The notes below the pieces were generated by a model that had not been told where the DNA came from, ran no database searches, and saw nothing but the letters and a program-made list of their open reading frames with translations. Both the position numbers and the translations under genes were made by a program. A DNA stretch of 64,000 nucleotides from Ectocarpus siliculosus (lineage: Eukaryota; Sar; Phaeophyceae; Ectocarpales; Ectocarpaceae), in assembly GCA_000310025.1 (NCBI GenBank), contig FN649747.1:843412-907411 (forward strand), given 5' to 3'. Below, one piece after another: positions 48,504 through 59,617 of the stretch; positions within the stretch are counted from its first letter, which is position 1, and each line of letters begins with the position of its first letter.

Positions 48504-50703
48504 CTGGGAGAAATTGAGGGTTCACGGTCGTGTTCTTGAACAAAGACGCTTCTTTATCCCCATATACGCCGGCAGTCTCTTCTCTCAAGCTGTCGAGGCC
48601 AAGCAAGTGAGTTCTAAGAATGCTTCCGGGAAAATCCCAGCTTAACTCTTTGCGGATCGTTCCCAGCCTGTGATGTACAAAGTGCTCAACACAAGCCTGT
48701 CGTGAGTGGTCTTTTGGCTTTGTTCAGGGTTCACCGAGGTGGCGAAACGCAAACAGCGTTCATGAAGTAGACGGTGGCACCATGAGCGGTTTTTGGAGCC
48801 AACCACGTTTTACCTCAAATCCTGCCTAGAGCAACGGGAAAAACCTACATATGGACGAGTTACCTGAAGTGGATTTTTTGGAACATTATTGCGAACGCCA
48901 TGACTCAACTAGCATTACCGTCAACAACAACTTGCTCAAATTCAAAGAATACTGAAAATATATTGCAGCAGGCTCGGGTGAGTTTTGATTATTGCATTCA
49001 ATAAAACTCACATTGCGCACGCTCTCGCAGAGGAATCGCCCGACAATGAGGACGTAGAATACTGCGTTGGTAAAAATATTTTTTTAGTGTCAAACTTGTC
49101 CTGGTCATTCCATGACGTGGTAGATCTCTTGTGCTCAATCGAGGTTAACAGCGACAGGGATCCTTCTTGGACTTGTTCGCTGAGCACTCCGCGGGGATTG
49201 TCCCAGATCTGCCCAAGAACGAGCGGCAATTGATGATCGAGGGCACGGGAAATTCGGAACATGTTCACCCAAGCGAAAGAAAAGAGAACGGACGGAGTTG
49301 AGCATGTAATAACGCTTGTTGCGCACCCTCTTTATCGATCGTTCGTGCATCCCCCGGGCACTTGAACCAACTGCAACACGCTTGCACGTCCAACAACAAT
49401 GTCCGTAAGCATACATAGCATCGTCACTGCCAAATGATCAGCTCTATCTGAAGGAAGGCCTGCCAACACGCCGGCAGACATGGGATGGGCGGGAAAACCA
49501 AATGATACAAACGAACCGGGCTTGTAGAGTTCAATAAAAGCTGAAAGGTGCGCGACTTTACGAGGAGAGACACGGAAAACACTATGTAGGACTTTCGAGC
49601 CCATTTGGTGAGAACGACGACTACGTTTCAGGGACTCACGGAACGATGCCCGGTGGCTTTCGACCGCCGCTCCCTTCTCGAGATAGGTGGTACCATAAAT
49701 CAGGGTTCAACCGTTGCCACACCGTGACGAAAGACACACCATCGGAGAGCACGTCTTCTAGTGACGAGATAATTGAAGTAGAAGACGACCTGTTTCCATA
49801 GTATGAATGATCGGCCACCCCGTAGGCTTTTCCGAGAACCTGACGAGAGCGCCAAAAGAAGACACCGCTACAGAAACCTTTCCGCGATGCGAGACGATTC
49901 AAACTCGACGCAAGGTCGATGCATGCGGGCCGTAAAACGCTCCAGCGGATTCCCTTCTGACCCGCCGTCGACATCTTGGCTCCCAACTTTGGCGTGAAAT
50001 CCTACAACGTTACAGGAAAATATCTTGCCTGCTAGTTCGACGGATTTAATGTCATACGTTCGACGGAAACTAGGAGTATATATTTCGGTATCTTCTGGAC
50101 TTTATTGTGTCGCAGATGTGACGGTGTGGTAATAGTTTCCCGCAAAAGAAATGTACGCATCGTTGACCCTGGTGGTTATATCTCACTTAGCGCCGCAACT
50201 GTCGTGTGTGGGGGTATCCTCGTCAATACATCAAGTTCATCGAAGTGCAGGGGAAGCGCAATCTCCGTCGAGGGAACGCTAAGGTCCGTCGACTAAAAGT
50301 CTGGTGGTGTCCTGTGGGCGTTGGATAGTTGTCGGGAGGAAAAAGCTTCCCTCGAGCGGGTATTTTCAGCAAGAATCTTCACGTTTACCGACTCCCCGAG
50401 AGTTTCCGCAACCATGAATCGATGCTACTGTAAGTAGACGATTAACCAAGCTCAAATGTGACTATCTCTGCTCTGTGGTGTCCCTAGCTGCGCTCAGTAG
50501 AAGATAGTTGCCCTAGACTTGTCATTCTGTGTTGTCTAGTATACAGCAGATTGACGATAGATTGACCACGTTTGCCGGACCAGCAAGCAGATATGGTGGC
50601 AAGTTGCTGCAGGTGCGTGCGAGCTGACAGACCGTGCGATAAACCTCGGATTGTGTGGGAGAGCGAGGAAGGTGTAGAATCCATTGTGTAGGCCGATCGC
50701 AAG
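48504..50703. other. region upstream of the GT31 exons; no secure gene
   Basis: The GT31 start exon is expected here on the minus strand and must end in phase 2, but no frame with a membrane anchor fits. Candidate minus frames at 49332-49604 and 49636-49986 lack recognisable features. A plus frame at 48985-49233 is open and acidic but has no support. Confidence 0.35.
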
Positions 50704-51808
50704 CTACTTTGCGCGGCTCTTGTCCAACTGATTATTGAATACTCGGTGAGTTTTGTCTAGCTTGTAGTTCTTCCTTCCTTGTCTTGTCCATCCAACGACA
50801 TCACACACACCGTACTCGCTGAGCAGTATGTAGACGCCCCCGACGTCGTCACAGACGGCGCTGTGACTCTCCCCGTGGTCACCAAACTCTCGTACCTGCA
50901 AGTTTTTGTGCTTACAGGAAGCACCGACTTCCCTGAGAGTCCCACCTCTTTGGGGGATGGACAAGGGCCCCGCTTGCCCATATGGAACACAACTGTAGGA
51001 AACAAATAAGTCGGCGTAGTAGGGATACATGGTGGCCGTCGTATCTATCGTGGTGAACGTCATCCTTGTTGTGCAAGGCGAACGGACACATTTCCGTGGT
51101 CACAAGCTAAACGAAGATATTTCACATGGTAGGCATGCTCGCAATATAAAAACCCAGTAAAGGTCTGTCTACAGTAGTTTTTGCTTCCCCCCCGGGCTAC
51201 GCGAATAGTCACCTCGACGAGCTTCCACTTAGCAGTAACGTCGGCGATCTGCGGCTCAGTCATGCCGGCTTCTCGACCGCCTTCAGCAATCGAAGCGAAA
51301 ACCTGCGCCAAAAAAAACAACGATGGCACAGGCGGTCGTCCACCGGTGTTCGTCTGTACCGCTGTAACCCAAACCAACCGGCCTGGTGGAGCTGGCGTGT
51401 ATTCCTATGCAACACTTCATGCCTAACCGTAGCCGAGCAGGCCTCATGGCGCGTCCTACCGGAGAACTACATTGGTGAAAAGGCTACGCTGCGCCGGGCG
51501 TCGGTAAGTCCTGCGTCACGACGGGCTACGCGGTTAAGAACAAGCAGTATACAGTGGTATAATTGTACCTCTGTTTCGTCGGCGTCGTTCCTGACCATGA
51601 CTGTCTGCCTTTTGGTACCACCATCAAGAATCAACGTTGTCCACCCCTCCGATGCGATTGCCTCGTTTCGTGCTGGTGCTGACACGGGTGAAAGGGTAGC
51701 TTCTGTTACCCCACCCTCCACTGATGTAGAGCTCACGTTGCCATGCCAGGTTCCTACAAGGAGGACGGCTAATGTGAATTTCGATGCAGCGGGTAGAGAT
51801 GGCAACAT
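50704..51808 (-). CDS. gene E: truncated paralogue of the F/G family lacking the methyltransferase domain
   Basis: Exon 1, 51808-51569, begins with a signal peptide (ASKFTLAVLLVGTWHG) and ends in GWTTLILDGG then VRNDADETE. Exon 2, 51302-51213, encodes ASIAEGGREAGMTEPQIADV. Exon 3, 50895-50704, encodes EFGDHGESHSAVCDDVGGVY and runs to a TAG stop. All phases are 0 and the product is about 173 residues. Exons 1 and 2 are clearly related to the first exons of gene F (GWTTLTLAF, RDSADEAE, TEGCREMGATDYHEA) and to exon 2 of gene G. No motif I, DASHE or terminal VVTK exon was found below 51213, so the SAM-binding part appears lost. It may be a decayed copy or a free-standing N-terminal domain. The third exon has no counterpart in F or G. 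Confidence 0.58.
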
Positions 51809-52119
51809 TGACAGCAGACTGCCCTCGCCGTGCACTCCACTCGTCGAATGTGGCACAACCGAAAGTGTTACGCAAAAGTTGGAATGCGTGCCCTCGACTG
51901 CCTCTACCGGGCGGGGGCTTGTCCCATAGATCGTGACCGTGGCAACGTACAATCTGGCGTAGGGATGGATGGTCAAAGGTTCCAGATCTACGGTGCAGCA
52001 GTATCTCCGAAAATATGTACGGTATTTGTACAGTAGATTCGGTAGATCTCCGAGCGATCTGCGGAGATGGTTCTCCAAAGATGCAGATTGTACAGCGAGG
52101 CGGTGATCCAGGCAATGAC

Positions 52120-52120
<1 letters not shown>

Positions 52121-52158
<38 letters not shown>
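52121..52158. repeat. (GTT)n microsatellite, about 12 units
   Basis: Uninterrupted GTT/TTG triplets in the region between the E and F start codons. Confidence 0.95.
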
Positions 52159-52160
52159 CT

Positions 52161-52240
52161 TCACATTAAAAACCGTTCCGATCTCTCTCTACCCAGTACC
52201 TTCGTATGTCCGTACTGATCCAACACTCGACGCGGTCGAT
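52161..52240. repeat. about 80-bp dispersed repeat, copy 1
   Basis: TCACATTAAAAACCGTTCCG followed by ATCT is identical at 63221-63244. Similarity continues more loosely through CCCAGT, GTACTG-like and CCAAC words to GCGG. Here it sits between E and F; the other copy is in intron 2 of gene G. Confidence 0.75.
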
Positions 52241-52682
52241 TCCCGTGGTCACAGGTTAACTTACCCTAAAAAGGTACACTCAAATAAACTGGCCCCGGAG
52301 GGGTCCGCAAGTCAATAGCAATCAACGACAGATATTCTGGGATCCTCCGCTCCCTCTTCACGCTATGCGGGGTATCAACTGAGATTAGCAGTCACTATCT
52401 ATCATGGGCCGGAGAGAAAGAGGTACACTGTTGGTGTAGCGTGTAGCGTGTAGCGTGAACGATTCCTCCGATACGTGTGGCGTCGTCAGCACGTTCCCAT
52501 CTATTCCTTGGAGATACCAACCAATAAAACCGGAGATGTGGGAGATGTGCACACGATAGAACCGTAGATTTTGATCTTACCTCGTGAACAGCCGGTAAAT
52601 TCCGCCACCGACAAAATTGAGTAACCTTTGCTGGCCTGGTCAACTTCATCCCAGCAGCATAAGCTCCGCTTCAACAGTTGAA

Positions 52683-55600
52683 ATGAAGATTGGACTATGC
52701 ATAGGAGGAGTTGCTCCTTGTGGTCCGTCTCTATCCGCTTGTTGGATAACAGCAGTTGCCATGTCGGCCATCATTTTGAATATCTGCCGTTGGGTCAACG
52801 CCAGCCCCGAAGGAAACTCTCTGGCATCACCTCCCTCGACGTTCGAACCGCCCGCAGAAGTGGAAGGACCAGGTGCACCAGAAGGATGGACTACGCTGAC
52901 GCTGGCTTTTGCTGATATTGGGAAAAGCCATACTATGCCGATGCGGGACAGCGCCGACGAAGCCGAGGTAAATATATTTACTGGTTGGCTCCCCGGTGTA
53001 CCCTGTACAAAAGGATGGTACAATGTAAGTGATATGCTTGGTGTGACACTGCACCTCCGACATTTGTTCAGTTCATGCAACAGCTGTAGGCAGGTGTATC
53101 CCAGACACTTGAATGCTACCTCGAAGTACATGCGTGCGTACACGCTAATAGTGGAAGCTCTGTTGCTGTGTGCCTGGATTTCAGCATGCAAAATATCTAC
53201 AGACTAGTCTATACATTTTTTTCCATTCTGCGGAGATACATGTATAGTGTAGGAACCAGACCACACTCGGTCGGGAAATATCCTGCTGAATCTCTCTATA
53301 TGGATATCATCCCTCCTGCAGCACATAAAACGATGTTTGTTTGTAGCATACCCAGCCGGTTGGTAACCTCTGACTTTGAGTACGGCCGAAAGAGCACACC
53401 CAGCATCACACACGAATTAAATGTGTTGCGTGTGTGAGAGAGGGAGTCGTCCTCGACAGACGTTGGGGAAACACCACCCCACAGGGCAGCAGCAGTTCGG
53501 GGAATGTTCCCGCCGGTGCATCATCATGCACCCACGAACAAGGAGCAACATTGTGACAGATTCCCCGCCCACAACTTAGAGCTCCCTTTATTTTTTCCAG
53601 GCTCGTGGCTTGTTGGCTACCCCAATCTACACTTGGCAAATAAATATGTGTAGCTTCCATGGAAGGTGGTAGTCGATGCGACATCCGTGGGAGCTGGTCG
53701 AGTTTGACATGAATGTGGAAGCCAAGACCGAGACTCCCATGAAAATTACAGGAACGACCGTCTGTCTGTGGAAGCTATAATATTGTAGGAAATGTTCATG
53801 TGCAACTTCCATAGAAGCTTGAAATAGCTTCTATGGTCGTCTCGTTTTTCGCTGAGCTATCCCATCAAATGTCGGTAGCTTCCATCGGAGTGCCAACGTT
53901 GCTTTCATGGAAGTCTCGTTCTTCCATACAATTAGCCGGGGACTACGTCGAGGGGAGGGCTACACTCCTGGAAGTTTTAACTTTCCATGAATGCTCTTCG
54001 CGCTTTCGTAGAGGTTAACAATGTGGCTTCCACCAGAGGAACCAGAGGTTGTACCCACGGCTTCCATGGATGGATGTTGATCAACTTCCATTGAAGTTGT
54101 TGACAACTTCCTCCATGTGGAAGCATCGTGGAAGCTGGTGCTAGAAACCGACCACCAGAGTACATACAGCTTGCCTACGACTTCCATGGAAGGAAATTGA
54201 ATGGAATCCATGGAAACGTGTACAACTTCCTTCCATGGAAATTTGTACAAAATCAAACGTGTGCACATAATGTAGATTACGCCCGAAATCTTGAACCTGT
54301 CCATAATTGCCAAGCTGTTGGTTCGGCCAGTCGTTTTCCCCATAAAACTGGCAGGTTTAGGTTGTTTTATTTCTACGACGACTGCCCCTTACAGATCAAC
54401 GTTCATACTTTCTCGGAGGTTTTCTGCGAATAAATGACTTCAGCAGCAATAGTCTATTGCCAGAAAACATGCTGCAGTTACCATATTTCATGTTGGTTCA
54501 CCGCATGCGTTCCTAACGGAGGTGTAGTCCTAATCTTGGGATTTTATACGACCACCAGAGGACTTCCTGGAGCTAGCACCAACCCCGACTTCCGCGATCG
54601 GTTTCGGTACAAGTACTATCGTACATCACCAGAGCGCGAAGACATGATATCGTGGAGTAACTCTCAACCTTCATACCCTACAAGAAGGGTAAACGTTGGG
54701 CGTTAGGGCACTCCTCTATCCCTGACATGAGTTTCCTGTAGCATGACATACGGGCCCACTATCACCGCGCCTGGATCTGTCTCCGCAATACGAGCCTAGC
54801 GTTAGCTTTGTACTGCGCGTACTCTGGTCTTTTGGTGGAGCTGGACACGCGGTAGTCGTACAGGTGGCACGCTGCTGTGACTGCTAACTAATGGACCAAG
54901 CAAACCATCGAATATCCAGACTGCTGGCAAGTACTCCACGCTGTCGAAACGAAGAATCAAGAACCTGGACACGAAACCTCTATCCATTCTGTGCATCGTT
55001 TCGTCCGCGTCCGCGCTGTCGCCTTCGTTCAGAAGTCCCCGGGTTTCGTCCGTGGGATAACGTGTCAACGGAGTCATCCAAGAGCTTTGAGGTGTCACTT
55101 GATCTTCGGTCGACCAACTAAAAGTTCTACCCATATATGACCAACATCCGAAGATGTTCCAAGGAAAGGAATGAGATATATTTCAACCATGTTCTGTTCT
55201 GGATGAGGACACGTTGTTTTTTATTCACGGTGGGAGGTACTCTTGTTGCGGGGAATCTACGCTCGTTTTCCATCCTGAAGCAGGTTCGTGCCTTGATTAC
55301 CGAGGGCTGCCGAGAGATGGGTGCGACCGACTACCATGAAGCCCTTGCAATCGCCCACTGGGAGGATCAGGTGACCGAAAGCGACAACCCATATGACAGG
55401 ATGTTAGCCTAGAGACAACGAAAGGTAGTATTGTCAGCGCGTATTATGGTGCACTCAACCACCGCAACGAAAGACCTGAGGATACTTGTGAGGGAAACTG
55501 ACTTTATTGACGATATGACGTCAGGCTAAATGGCCAGAAAAATCCATTCCCTCTTCGCTTTTCCTACGCCTCCATACAGATCTTGTGCTGATATGAATTT

Positions 55601-58600
55601 GCGTCCTCCTGAATAGTTTGTATTCATACAAGCATGCACCCTATTGGGCTATAGGTATAGCTACTGTATGTTCTTACTACCGGTTGCGACCAATGAAGAC
55701 GTCCGCGTCAGTTGGGCCACTACAGATTTCAGAAAGTACGTAGCCGCCGGTACGGTTTTATTGTTGTGAGTTTGGTAACGAAGACAACAACAACAACAAA
55801 ACAACAAGGGTCAACGACAGGATGGGGGGGTGTTCCTGCTACGCAGACATTTTCGAACGTTTGTACAAACATACGTGGTGGTTTGCGTTTTCGAATCCTA
55901 TATACCGAAGAACATCGGGCCCGGCTATTCAGTGTGCAAATCTCGTCGTTTGCTCCCAAAAAGTATCCCGTGATGAGCAATTGTGAACATCTTCCCTCCC
56001 TGTGCTATGTGCTGTCGTCGGCACGTGGTGATGTATTTGTGGATTGCGCAGATCGAAGGTCACGGCTACAACCGGACAGGATACATGTTCGAGACAACCG
56101 GTAGCAAGAGCATCTTCCAAAACTTCTTGGGAGAAATGATGGAAGTTGCGGAAGAACGCCCATTTTTCGTGCTCGAGGTAATAGCGACAACGTAGAAAAT
56201 ATAACTAAAGCTGTAGAAGATAAATACCCCATTCAACGTTTTCATTTCTACTTGTGCTTGACGGCGCTTTTCTACCGTAATGTCATGCTCTCCTCATTCG
56301 TCCTTCAGAGGGAGGCGGGAGCACCTTCAGCTCCGCAGCATTTTCGCAGTATTCGATGCAACCACCACACGTTCAGTGTGATGTACTACTATTGTTGTTT
56401 GCGAGGGACGTGGCTGATTAGCAAACAAGTTCTCGTTGCATGCGTTAACGATTTTACACACGCGTAGAATGTTCTCGTACACTAACCTTTGTTTTCGATT
56501 GTGTGGATATCGCACATCTAACCTTGTCTTTCGAGCTATCGATGCGATTGTTCCGTCCGCAAAGAAAAAATGCGGATTCCAACACGTCTCTTTTTTTGTT
56601 TTCGCGTGCCGTTCGTGGGCGGTGCTTAGAGTGGTAGCTGGGAAGGGGCGTCCGCATCATGGGTTGCGGAGCACCTCTTGAAGCATTCAGAATCACTCCT
56701 GGTGTGCCTTGACACGTGGGACGGGGGCAAAGAAATGGAGAACACAGGAACCTTCATGGTCTCTGTAGAGGTATTATTTTGCCCTTGCACAAGTTACCGC
56801 GACAGCTACTCAGAGCGTGTGCGTCTCACGTGCGTTGGCCACGTGTTGTAAATTGCGAAACCGCGTTGGTAGAATCTAGAGAAATTCTGGCAGCTCCAAG
56901 GCCTCGAAACGATTGGGGGCTTATTCTCTCCGTCTTGAGAAATTCAGACGTCGTTAGGAGATAGGTGGTCCGATGCATCGCAGCTTCAAACAGTTCCTCG
57001 AGCCATCCTGATGTGATAGGTCTGCGTCGGGGTACAAGGGTACTCGCTATAGATCTCGACTGTAGAAACGCTTCATCCGGCAGTTCCCATCTGTGGTTCA
57101 CGTCTCACATCTCGCGCCCACTCGAATTGATCACCACCCCCGTTAAACCCGCTCAACGAGACGATCAGGAGCGGTTCCACTGGAACATGGGGAAGGCTCC
57201 TAATGGCGAACGTGTGGTCGCTTTCAAGGGCGACTCATTGGAATCCTTGGCAGGCCTTGTCGCGAGAGGATTGACCGCGTCGTTCGATGTCGTCTACATC
57301 GATGCTTCCCACGAGGTAAGCTTGGGAGCAAAACAGATGGAAGAGGGCTACTTCCCCACCCGTTTCAGCAAAGTATGAATGCGTCACCGACAGCCGAAAG
57401 GATCCACTCATGTGCCCGGTCGGCGCTGTGTTGATGTTAACTGTGTTGGAGCACGGATCACAGGTCCACGCACCTGGCCGTAAAGTTGTGGGGAAGGAAG
57501 GACCGAAATACGGTTGCACTCGCGTAGTATCATTGACATGAATGGGCCGAATCTACGGCATGAATCGTCGATGGCAGCATGCGGCTGCTATGACCGTCGC
57601 GTGATAACGGGTTAAGCCTGGGCCATGCAGTCGGCTGCGTTGTGAATTGAAGCATGGAGTGCAGTCATTTTTTGTGAAGTACGAACGAAACCCGGTGCCA
57701 TGCACTGAGCCACACACTTGCTGAGTGGGTCGAGGTTTCATCGTAGGAAGCTAACGTCGGTACGCAGCCCAACACTAACACTTGCACAGATCACAGGACG
57801 TACACACCAGTCATTTAGACCATATGGGTGGAAATTTTGCAACCACCCTCACCGCCCACCGTGTATCATCGCCCCCGCGCGCCACGCCCCGTGGATTTTC
57901 GTTGCTTGAAGACGTTAAAAACACTCCGATCGCTTCGTGAGCTCGACAACCAGGTTACGCTTTCTTTTTGCCTATGGTTTTGTTTTACGGTTACCATGAT
58001 GGTGGCCGAGTAGATCATGTTGTGCTCGGTCGAGAACCTTCACTCCACGCAAAGGGGATGATCTCACCACGTGGTGTTTAGTTGGTCAAGCACCCTCGAG
58101 GCAGTTACACAGTGCTCAGAGAATATGTCAAGTCATTCGCAGCTGTCATCCGTATGCAAGGAAGTAAGCGCGACATGCCGAACACCCATAGCAGGATGCA
58201 GCCCATTCTGCATGCGACTCGCCGAACACCTCATGGCGCTTCGCGCTTGGTGATGTGAGAGCTTGGTTCGGTGAGTATCTGGCGCTCCGTCCCGGCTTTG
58301 TTGGGATGCGAGGTCAATGGTCTAAGGACTATGCCATGCACGGCCATGAGTACACCCTCTCCCGTACCCCACGCTGCGGCCGGTCATCAGATGAAGGATG
58401 CACTGGGGGATGCGCTCTTGTCGTTTCGGCTGCTCAAAGTTGGGGGAGTCATGATATTCGACGACTTCGGGATGAAGGGAGTAGCGCGAGCGACGGCGGC
58501 GTTCGAAGAAGCTCTCTGGGACTCGCTTCAAGTACTTCACAAAGACAACGTGGGTGCCCGATTGTACCTTGATCATACTCGCGGGAGACGTGCCGGACTA

Positions 58601-59052
58601 CAAAGGAAGGAGTTTTGTGAGGTTTGAAGACCGAGTTCAGCGGGCGCGAACGATAGATGGTCGTTCCGTTTTCTCGGACACATTAGAGAAAACGTGCCTG
58701 ACAAATGCCTCCTGTTGTTGCTCCCCTCAGGTTTAGACACAGATCGGTTTTCACCAGTATGTTAACGTTACTTGACAAACGAATCATGATGTAGCTCCGG
58801 AGTGATCTCTTGCTTAACGAAGGCTTGCTGAGCCCTGTTCTCGGCTGATTATTTTTCCTCTTTCCCACGGTGTCTTATTCGTTCTGTTTTTGCTTCTGAC
58901 AGAACCACTTGGTGGTGACTAAAGTGGCCGACGATCGGTTTACGACGCATGACAGTGAATTGGTGCTTGGCGAGAAGTCAAGACTAGAAGCTCTTGTTAG
59001 CCGTAAGCTAATGGCTCAAACCGGAACCGCCACAGCTTTCGCCGCATCTTGA
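52683..59052 (+). CDS. gene F: membrane-anchored or secreted class I SAM methyltransferase (7 exons, complete)
   Basis: Exons 52683-52967, 55284-55370, 56052-56177, 56630-56770, 57169-57315, 58391-58549 and 58903-59052 are all phase 0 and give 364 residues. Residues near 14-35 form a hydrophobic anchor (ACWITAVAMSAIILNI). Two helical exons follow (TEGCREMGATDYHEA; SIFQNFLGEMMEVAEE). The SAM site begins at the exon 3/4 junction (FFVLE then SGSWEGASASWVAEH) with LLVCLDTWDGG as motif II. Exon 5 has FDVVYIDASHE, exon 6 LLSFRLLKVGGVMIFDDFGM, and the last exon NHLVVTKVADDRF. This order fits Methyltransf_24-like O-methyltransferases. The acceptor is unknown; a lumenal glycan or peptide is a guess. 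The start of exon 5 is the least certain edge. Its intron 1 holds the CTTCCATGGAAG repeat cluster, and exon 2 is related to exon 2 of E and G. Confidence 0.83.
53654..54242. repeat. cluster of CTTCCATGGAAG palindromes in intron 1 of gene F
   Basis: At least a dozen variants of CTTCCATGGAAG or half-sites (GCTTCCAT, ATGGAAGT) occur within 600 bases in both orientations. One pair makes a perfect 11-bp stem: CCATAGAAGCT at 53809-53819 and its inverse at 53826-53836. The same motif cluster begins again at 63928 near the window end. Confidence 0.8.
58244..58355. repeat. 113-bp dispersed repeat, copy 2
   Basis: Homologous to 27461-27573 over its length, with about 8 differences in the best 69 bases. 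It lies just upstream of exon 6 of gene F and contains TGGTCTAAGGAC. Confidence 0.75.
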
Positions 59053-59617
59053 AGGTTGCTCACGGGGTCTACATATGTCACCCACGTCGCCGCTGGCATC
59101 GATGTCGTCGTGCGTGGGAGTGTTGCCGTGACTAACGGAGGAGAAGTGCAGTGAATTATTGTTCGGCCAACAGATATGCAGAAAACACTACGTCATGTTG
59201 TTTGTGAAGCACATATGAACTTGTGACCATAACGTATTTTAACATTTAGTCATACTTAACCCGCTCGACGAGTCACGCAGCTTTTGCCAAGATAGGTTCA
59301 TCACGTTGCTGTGCTGCTGTGCTACGTTTGTGACGTACAAATATCCTGAGGTTGTTGAGTTTGTATGGTACAGCAATGATGGCGAGGAGTCCCTGGTGTT
59401 TCTCCAACAAAGCCGGGGAAACCAGGGATTGGAGCGAGTCATGGATTTGCCAGGCATCACGTATGAGCCACAACCAAAAAAGAAACACACAGCCAGTGAA
59501 CCCACCCTGGATCAGCACACCTGCAACGTAGTCATTCTACTATTTCCCTGACCGTCATTGTCTTCCTCGACAAGAAAGCGGACACAAGCGACGACGTCGG
59601 CTTTATCCTTATCTAGT
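59053..59617. other. spacer between convergent genes F and G
   Basis: The stops of F (59052) and G (59618) face each other across 565 bases. A plus-strand frame at 59306-59551 is open for 81 codons but lies where 3' untranslated sequence is expected and has no recognisable feature. Confidence 0.5.

Larger units (their letters stand above)
51809..52682. promoter_or_regulatory. shared upstream region of divergent genes E and F
   Basis: The start codons of E (minus) and F (plus) are 874 bases apart with no gene between, so both promoters must lie here. The interval contains a (GTT)n microsatellite at 52121-52158 and a segment repeated in gene G. A bidirectional promoter is inference; no TATA or initiator can be assigned with confidence. 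Confidence 0.45.

Noticed and set aside
58554-58736. Plus-strand ORF after exon 6 of gene F, first taken as the next coding segment out of frame
   Set aside because: The phase-0 exon at 58903 matches the terminal exon of gene G, so this stretch is intron.
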